The notes beneath the pieces are model-generated. The model saw only the letters and a list, made by a program, of their open reading frames with translations, made no database searches and was not told the DNA's origin. The translations under genes and the position numbers were made by a program. Positions 58,203 through 64,000 of a stretch of DNA of 64,000 nucleotides are shown piece after piece (position 1 is the stretch's first letter; every line of letters starts with the position of its first letter). Source of the stretch: Zarea fungicola (Eukaryota; Ascomycota; Sordariomycetes; Hypocreales; Cordycipitaceae); the NCBI GenBank assembly GCA_900169235.1, contig FWCC01000147.1:193762-257761 (forward strand), given 5' to 3'.

Positions 58203-60747
58203 ATGGCGGCCCCTCAGGACTTCAAGTCGCTGCAGGACAGAGTCCAAAAATCTCTCGTCTCGGCCGTGAAATATACCAATCGAATTGCCGCCGAGGATCT
58301 CAGCTTCCAGAGAACCGTGAACCCAGACGCCGCCGAACAGCTCGATGACAAGTCATCGCGTCTTCTTCAACTCTCCGCGCGCCTTTTGCAGTCAGCCGCC
58401 CGTGCATGTGGTGTGAAAGCGCCTACGCTCGAAGATGCTGAGGATATTGATATGAATTGGCAAGGCGTCGTCGACGTTGTAGACTCTGTCCTCGAAAAAG
58501 CAGACACTGCACTTGACGAATACACCGGCCTCATCAAGCGCAAGGAGCCGCCCTCAGATGCCGTATGTATTTTGCACTATTGTATAGTTCTCGTATTTCT
58601 TTCTTTACACGGCTAATATATTGCAGGCCTCCAAACAAAAGAAGGCGAAGGCCACCAACAAAGTCATCCGAAATGCAAATGTTATCAAGCCGCAAACCCT
58701 ATTCGATGTTAAACCAGACAATTTTCCCACTGGGCCGTGGAAACCGATTCTTACGCGAAAGCCGCACGCTATTGCATCTTTGGAGGAGAGTCTTGTTACC
58801 TTTACCGATGAGGACGGCTCAACGCAGTACGCATACTATTTCGGCGCAACGAACTAAACCACACAAATATGCTAACTCTTCCCAAGGTACAAACACCCAT
58901 ACCGTACCGAAATTCTCAAGATGAGCTACCCCGACAGTGCATATAAAGTCGCCAATCCTATTCCATGGCAACCCGTGGAAAAAACTAGCGCAAAATGGGT
59001 CGATACATACGAGGGTGTGCTTGAGATGCTCCCAGAATTGAAAAAAGCCAAAGAAATTGCCATTGATCTGGAACATCACGACTTCCGAACATACACCGGT
59101 CTTGTCTCTCTCATGCAAATCAGCACGAGAGACCAGGACTGGATTGTTGATACGCTCCAACCCTGGCGCCAGAAGCTCGAAGTGCTCAACGACGCATTCG
59201 CAGACCCGTCTATTGTCAAGGTCTTCCACGGCGCTTATATGGACATGGTCTGGCTTCAGCGGGATCTCGGACTATATGTTAATGGCCTTTTTGATACCTA
59301 CTTTGCATGCGAGCAGCTGGCCTACTCTGGCCGCAGTCTTGCCTTTCTACTCTCAAAGTTTGCCAACTTTGATGCCGACAAGCAGTATCAGTTGGCCGAC
59401 TGGCGCATACGACCAATCCCAGAAGAAATGCTTTATTACGCTCGATCCGATACCCATTACCTACTTCACATTTACGACCAGGTCCGCAATGACCTTGTTT
59501 CTTGCTCCAATCGAAGTGTCCCAGACCAAGACCTTATCGGTCGCGCACTACAAAAGTCTCGTGAGCTTTCTCTTTCCCGGCATGTGCATGCCGGCTACAA
59601 TGAGGAAACTGGAGATGGCCCTCGTGGCTGGTACAACTATGTGCTGAAGCATTCACACTTGGCATATACTGCAGCGCAATTTAGCATGTTCAGAGCCATT
59701 TGGAAGTGGCGTGACGATACAGCTAGAGAAGAAGACGAGAGCCCCAACTTCGTTATCGGAACAAATCAGCTGGCTGATATCTGTCGCAGCAGCCCACCAG
59801 ACGCGAAAGCTCTCCATAGTCTAATCCCTCTCACTGCTCCCTTGGCCAGATCGCGAATCAATGCCATTTGGGAACGTATTCAAGAGGCCAGCCAGAACCC
59901 GGGGCCTAGTCTTTTACAATTTTTCTCTAGTATTGCTCCAGAAACAGCGACGAGGAACGGTCTGCATAAGCCGAGCCGTGATCTCACAAAGCTGCCCGAG
60001 CTTGGCAGTGAGATTGCGTACAGAAGCTTACCCCGTTCGCGACTCTTTGGTGACATGCCTATTAGCTCTCGCTGGGATGCCTCGCGTGGTGTAAACAACG
60101 CCCTTGAAGCTGAGGTACCTTTTCCCTGGCAGAAATTTGTCGCCTCGGTTCAAGTTGGCGCTGAACTGGAAGAGTATACTTCTATAGTAGCTGAGCCTGA
60201 AATTTCATTACCTATACCGCCCGCTCCTGTCGTTGAGGATCAGGAATTTACGTTGAAACGCGGAACAAAGCGCAAGTCAGAATCTACACCTGATGAAGAC
60301 TCTGACACTAGCGACGAATCCGACTCGGATGTGGATGAAAAAGGAGACAAACAAATGGAGCAGGCGCCCACGCCCGCTGATGGCATCATCGAAATTGAGG
60401 AGGGTAATGCCCTGTCAAAGAAACAGCGCAAGGCTGCGAAGAAGCAGGCTGCTCTGGACGTACGACAACAAAGGCGAGAAGCCAAGCAGGCGAAGAAACT
60501 GCAGCGACAGGCTGAGAGGGACCGGCAAAAGCCGGCATCGACAACGACATACAATGCCGTGCCGTTTGATTACAGCACAGCAACATCTGTCATGCATGCA
60601 AAGCGTAATGATGCTCAAAAGGCTGGCACAGCTAAGCCTGAGAAGAAGGCGTTTGATCCATACTCCAAAATTGGTGATGAGCCGCTAAAGGGCGCAAGAA
60701 AGGCGCCGCCGATTAGAGGCGAGAGGAGCGCTACGTTTAAGAATTGA
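58203..60747 (+). CDS. RRP6: Exosome 3'-5' exonuclease Rrp6
   Basis: Rrp6 is the nuclear exosome-associated DEDDy exonuclease for rRNA, snoRNA and aberrant RNA processing. The three exons are 58203-58562, 58627-58826 and 58887-60747, giving 806 aa. The N-terminal PMC2NT domain (residues 10-110) binds Rrp47 in yeast. The exonuclease domain has AIDLEHHDFRTYTGL (Asp, Glu), VFHGAYMDMVWLQRDL (Asp) and EEMLYYARSDTHYLLHIY (Tyr, Asp), so all catalytic residues are present. An HRDC domain follows near residues 490-560 (FRAIWKWRDDTAREEDESPN; ADICRSSPPDAKALHSLI). The C-terminus is acidic then Lys/Arg-rich (KKQRKAAKKQAALDVRQQRR). Intron 2 ends in CCCAAG after a GCTAAC branch site. Confidence 0.95.
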
Positions 60748-62522
<1,775 letters not shown>

Positions 62523-64000
62523 TGTGAAAGTTGGTGAGGGGAGATGGAAGATTGGTTGAAGTTGAGATATTGGAGATGTGCTGAGGACTGAAAGCAAAAG
62601 AGTGGGAGAGAGGGAGTAAAAGTCTGGAGAGGAGAAAAGGGAGGAAGAGAGTCAGGTGAGAGAGATCCACTGGGGTTGGGGTCTACGAGTTTGCTACGGG
62701 ACTGTGAGGAAAGTATTATTATTGCACAGAGCGAGAAGGTCGGGGCGGCCGGGGCAGAGGGATATTCTGACAAGAGAGCCAACTACACAAACGGGGGGCC
62801 AGCAGGGCGTGTGAGCAGAATTTGATGGGCGGTGATGGCCTCACGAACCAGGCGTTGAAGGTGGATCGGAGAAAGTCGGGTGGGTTTTGGGAGGGTGTGA
62901 GAGTGGGCAGGACCCAGCCAACCAGCCGACTAATACTGGTGAGCAGAGTTTGAGGAGCTGGATACGTTTGCGTGCTTGGTGGTGGGCCATGAATCATGAT
63001 CAAAAGTAAAGGCAGAATATGGAAAGGGGTGTGAGGATAAGACGATGAAAGGAACACAACGCCGATTTGCAGCGGCTAATATGCAAGGTGCAGTACAATA
63101 TTTCCACCAGACGGCGTTACTTTGAATTACAGCATACCAGCACACGTCCTTCATTAGCAATGTTAAAGTGAGTTGACAAAAATACACGAGAACAGCTGTT
63201 GATCTCCTTACCCCTAAAACTTGCGAGTTGACAGACTACACCACAGTACGAAACTGTTCTTTGTTCGCGGACGTGTTATTTACCTACTAGGTAGCCAGAG
63301 AAAAACTTTTTTTTCTGCCGTTTGAAAATCTCGATGCCGTTGAATTAAGGATGCAACATTTTTACCAGAGTCTAAAAGATATGCCGCATTGGGACTTATC
63401 GGCAGTGCGTGGCGCAGATAGTCTGCAGAAAAGCGACACCAAGTAAGCCATATCGGGTTAAGCTCAAGCTGGTGATAAGGCTAGGGGGTTAACTAATAAG
63501 GCAAGCAGATTCGGCCTGAGGAAGCGAAGAACACAAAAAGATGTGTCCCCTGTATTTTCGGGAATTTTACACTCAGCTTACCACACCCTTGGCAGGCTGA
63601 ATACCAAGTATTATTATTTACAGCGGGTTTCAGGGGCGAGGCTCCGGAAAACTAGGGGATGGTGCATTTGTTCTATACTGCGATACAGGGGTGATGTAAG
63701 CATCGGTATAGTATTACTTTTGCTGGTAACATGGGTTATCGAGGGATGCATACACTCCGTATGGTAGCAATGCTTCCAAGGCAAACAGGCCTTTCACACG
63801 TGGGTGCCAACAGCAAATAGAGGACCAGGGTGTGGCTGCAGTGAGAAAAGTCTCCTTTAAAAGGTGTCTCGGACCACAGTGAGCGGGTCATTGTTCCATG
63901 ACAGAAAAAGTCCAGCTAGGGGGCGTGTGGTTCTTCTATCCTGATATCGTTCTGCTCATAGCTCCAGCTTCTGGCCGCGAGTGTGTGTCGACGTGAGCAA
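62523..64000. other. Upstream region of ATP9 to window end
   Basis: This is about 1.5 kb. The ATP9 leader (62523-62690) is purine-rich on the plus strand, that is pyrimidine-rich in the gene's direction, as in highly expressed fungal genes. No supported gene appears before the window edge. The plus-strand frame at 63543-63767 shows no domain. Confidence 0.55.

Overview
The window is nuclear DNA of a filamentous ascomycete, most likely a Sordariomycete and probably of the order Hypocreales. The evidence is the many short introns (about 48-150 bp, GT donors, CTAAC-type branch sites), a frequency (FRQ) circadian clock gene, a HET-domain gene, an FG-repeat CCCH nucleoporin and protein sequences close to those of hypocrealean fungi as I know them. 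Species cannot be fixed from the sequence alone. I reconstructed 24 protein-coding genes and 45 introns. Every spliced model keeps one open frame across its junctions. I saw no tRNA, rRNA, CRISPR array or intact transposon.

Layout: 1-6.0 kb holds a CUE3/ASCC2-like gene (3' end off the window), RPS20 and a NUP42-like nucleoporin. 6.6-8.6 kb is a lone cytochrome P450. 10.3-15.3 kb has CWH43 (GPI-lipid remodelling) divergent from UTP6 (18S rRNA processing). 15.6-23.7 kb has POL2 (DNA polymerase epsilon) divergent from COX20 (cytochrome oxidase assembly). 24.1-28.2 kb has an uncharacterised nuclear-type protein, an aldose 1-epimerase and a HIRIP3-like histone chaperone. At 28.45-28.86 kb lies an AT-rich island bounded by inverted repeats, with an NN at each inner edge. 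29.2-33.3 kb has MDM35, a small two-helix membrane protein gene and GPI1 only 43 bp downstream of it. 33.8-38.2 kb has tubulin cofactor C, MED9 and cofactor-independent phosphoglycerate mutase. 38.2-44.8 kb is the frq locus with a 3.6-kb upstream region. 46.0-51.9 kb has a prenylcysteine-oxidase-like flavoprotein and VID27. 52.4-57.0 kb has a HET-domain gene and TPS1. 58.2-62.5 kb has RRP6, a possible gene relic and ATP9.

The gene set is mostly conserved housekeeping: replication, ribosome biogenesis, RNA decay, Mediator, mitochondrial proteins, GPI-anchor synthesis and remodelling, trehalose and glycolysis. The P450 and HET genes are the only clearly accessory ones. Nothing looks like an operon or a biosynthetic cluster. 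GPI1 and CWH43 act at opposite ends of the GPI-anchor pathway, and COX20, MDM35 and ATP9 are all nuclear genes for mitochondrial proteins, but they are not adjacent.

I did not find a convincing new biological system. The best leads are the inverted-repeat AT island, the small membrane protein packed against GPI1, the frq upstream region, and a set of introns using the rarer AAG acceptor just after a CTAAC branch site.
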